Source: an uncultured Synergistales bacterium (lineage in GTDB: Bacteria > Synergistota > Synergistia > Synergistales > Aminobacteriaceae). Taken from it: 6,299 nt of DNA. Shown one piece after another: positions 5,500-6,299 of the stretch. The translations under genes were made by a program, and so were the position numbers. A model generated the notes under the pieces. The model did no database searches. It worked only from the letters and a program-made list of their open reading frames with translations, and was not told the origin of the DNA. How positions within the stretch are numbered: position 1 is the stretch's first letter; every line of letters begins with the position of its first letter. The stretch lies in NCBI GenBank assembly GCA_905236605.1, contig CAJORD010000236.1, forward strand, positions 1 to 6,299. The letters are read 5' to 3'.

Positions 5500-6201
5500 A
5501 TGAATGAAATTTTTAAGTCGATCCCTGCGGGCGGCACTATCTTTAATTGCATAACAGTTTTCTTCGGGAGTGCGCTTGGCCTAGCCGTGGGAAAATTTAT
5601 TCCGGAGAAAATGCAGGGAACGATTTTTAATTGCATGGGACTGTTCACGCTCTACGTTGGAATAAACATGACGCTAAGCACGAAGCATTCAATCGCGGTT
5701 TTGTTAAGCCTTGTGCTTGGGACGATAACGGGCGAGCTTCTAGGCATTGAAAAAAAATTGAACGGTCTTGGAGACAAATTAAAATCTAAAATTCACGCTA
5801 AGAATGAAAAATTTACTCAAGGCTTTGTGAATGCGTCATTATTATTTTGCGTCGGTTCGATGGCGGTTATAGGAGCGTTTGAGGACGGTCTGCGCCATAA
5901 TCCTGAAATCTTAATGACAAAAGGCATAATGGACGGAATAGTTTCGATTTTGTTCGCGGGGACTTTTGGAATCGGAGCTTTGTTTTCAATCGTGCCGATG
6001 TTTATATATCAAGGCGCGCTGACATTTATAGCCGTGTGGGCGGAGCCGTTTATAACTCAAGACATGTACGCGAATATTTCCGGGCTTGGCGGCTTAATGA
6101 TACTTGGAATCGGTTTGAACATGTTGAAAATCACAAAATTAAATCTTGGAGACATGTTGCCGGGCTTGATTTATGTTATATTTTTCACGATGTTGTTTTA
6201 A
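5500..6201 (+). CDS. DUF554 family integral membrane protein
   Basis: A 233-residue hydrophobic protein of the DUF554 (YdfK-like) family, whose function is not established; it is often described as a possible transporter. Family blocks visible: GTIFNC then a glycine-rich helix (12-31), LSLVLGTITGELLGIEKKL (69-87), GFVNASLLFCVGSMAVIGAFEDGL (108-131) and the C-terminal GLGGLMILGIGLNML (195-209). Hydrophobic segments lie at roughly 14-31, 41-58, 64-82, 109-127, 143-182 (probably two) and 192-230 (probably two), separated by a charged loop (84-105). No cleavable signal peptide is evident. GTIFNC occurs twice (12-17 and 40-45), encoded by the same 11 bases 84 nt apart. It has its own strong promoter and ribosome site, divergent from the ebfC operon, with no functional partner evident nearby. 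Confidence 0.93.
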   Translation: MNEIFKSIPAGGTIFNCITVFFGSALGLAVGKFIPEKMQGTIFNCMGLFTLYVGINMTLSTKHSIAVLLSLVLGTITGELLGIEKKLNGLGDKLKSKIHAKNEKFTQGFVNASLLFCVGSMAVIGAFEDGLRHNPEILMTKGIMDGIVSILFAGTFGIGALFSIVPMFIYQGALTFIAVWAEPFITQDMYANISGLGGLMILGIGLNMLKITKLNLGDMLPGLIYVIFFTMLF

Positions 6202-6216
6202 GAAAAAATCATTAAA

Positions 6217-6222
6217 AAGGAG
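6217..6222 (+). promoter_or_regulatory. Strong ribosome binding site before the heptamer array
   Basis: AAGGAG lies 9 nt before the ATG at 6232, ideal spacing. It is the main reason to think a gene starts here. It is immediately followed by TTGACA (6224-6229), a consensus -35 hexamer, giving the site a second possible reading as a promoter; a -10-like AATAAT lies at 6249-6254, at a poor 19-bp spacing. Confidence 0.5.
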
Positions 6223-6231
6223 CTTGACAAA

Positions 6232-6299
<68 letters not shown>

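Noticed and set aside
5466..5648. Minus-strand frame over the DUF554 promoter and start
   Set aside because: It is antisense to the DUF554 N-terminus and has no supporting signals.

Overview
This bacterial window is mostly conserved housekeeping genes. It has an accessory restriction gene at the left edge and a tandem heptamer repeat at the right edge. The AT-rich spacers, strong AAGGAG-type Shine-Dalgarno sites, fused IspD-IspF enzyme and DUF554 membrane protein suggest an anaerobic, low-to-moderate-GC bacterium. A Synergistota- or Negativicutes-like lineage is a tentative inference only; there is no rRNA or other decisive marker.

Layout. At 731..1 on the minus strand is a restriction endonuclease of the NgoBV/NlaIV type, open at the window edge. 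It is divergent from argG (811-2043, plus), the argininosuccinate synthase of arginine biosynthesis. The 79-bp spacer carries an 11-bp palindrome that can be read as an extended -10 element in both directions. argG converges on a five-gene minus-strand operon, and the spacer holds a 17-position hairpin terminator built partly from degenerate heptamer units.

The minus-strand operon, in transcription order, is ebfC/ybaB (5406..5077), recR (5060..4464), ispDF (4467..3331), a 62-aa orphan protein (3325..3137) and tsaD (3133..2126). The genes overlap or lie within 16 bp of each other. It joins DNA repair (EbfC-RecR), isoprenoid precursor synthesis by the MEP pathway (IspDF) and the tRNA t6A modification subunit TsaD. 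A divergent promoter region (about 5437-5465) also drives a DUF554 integral membrane protein (5500-6201, plus).

The last 98 bp are unusual. A strong Shine-Dalgarno and an ATG (6232) lead straight into a perfect heptanucleotide array (GGAGTCA, six copies plus three bases) that is cut by the window end. Seven is not a multiple of three and no plus-strand frame contains a stop, so the array would encode a seven-residue repeat in any frame. Related degenerate heptamers sit in the argG terminator. No rRNA, tRNA, CRISPR array, transposase or phage gene is visible. The best candidates for something new are this heptamer family, the unrecognised 62-aa protein and the restriction gene whose methylase must lie outside the window.
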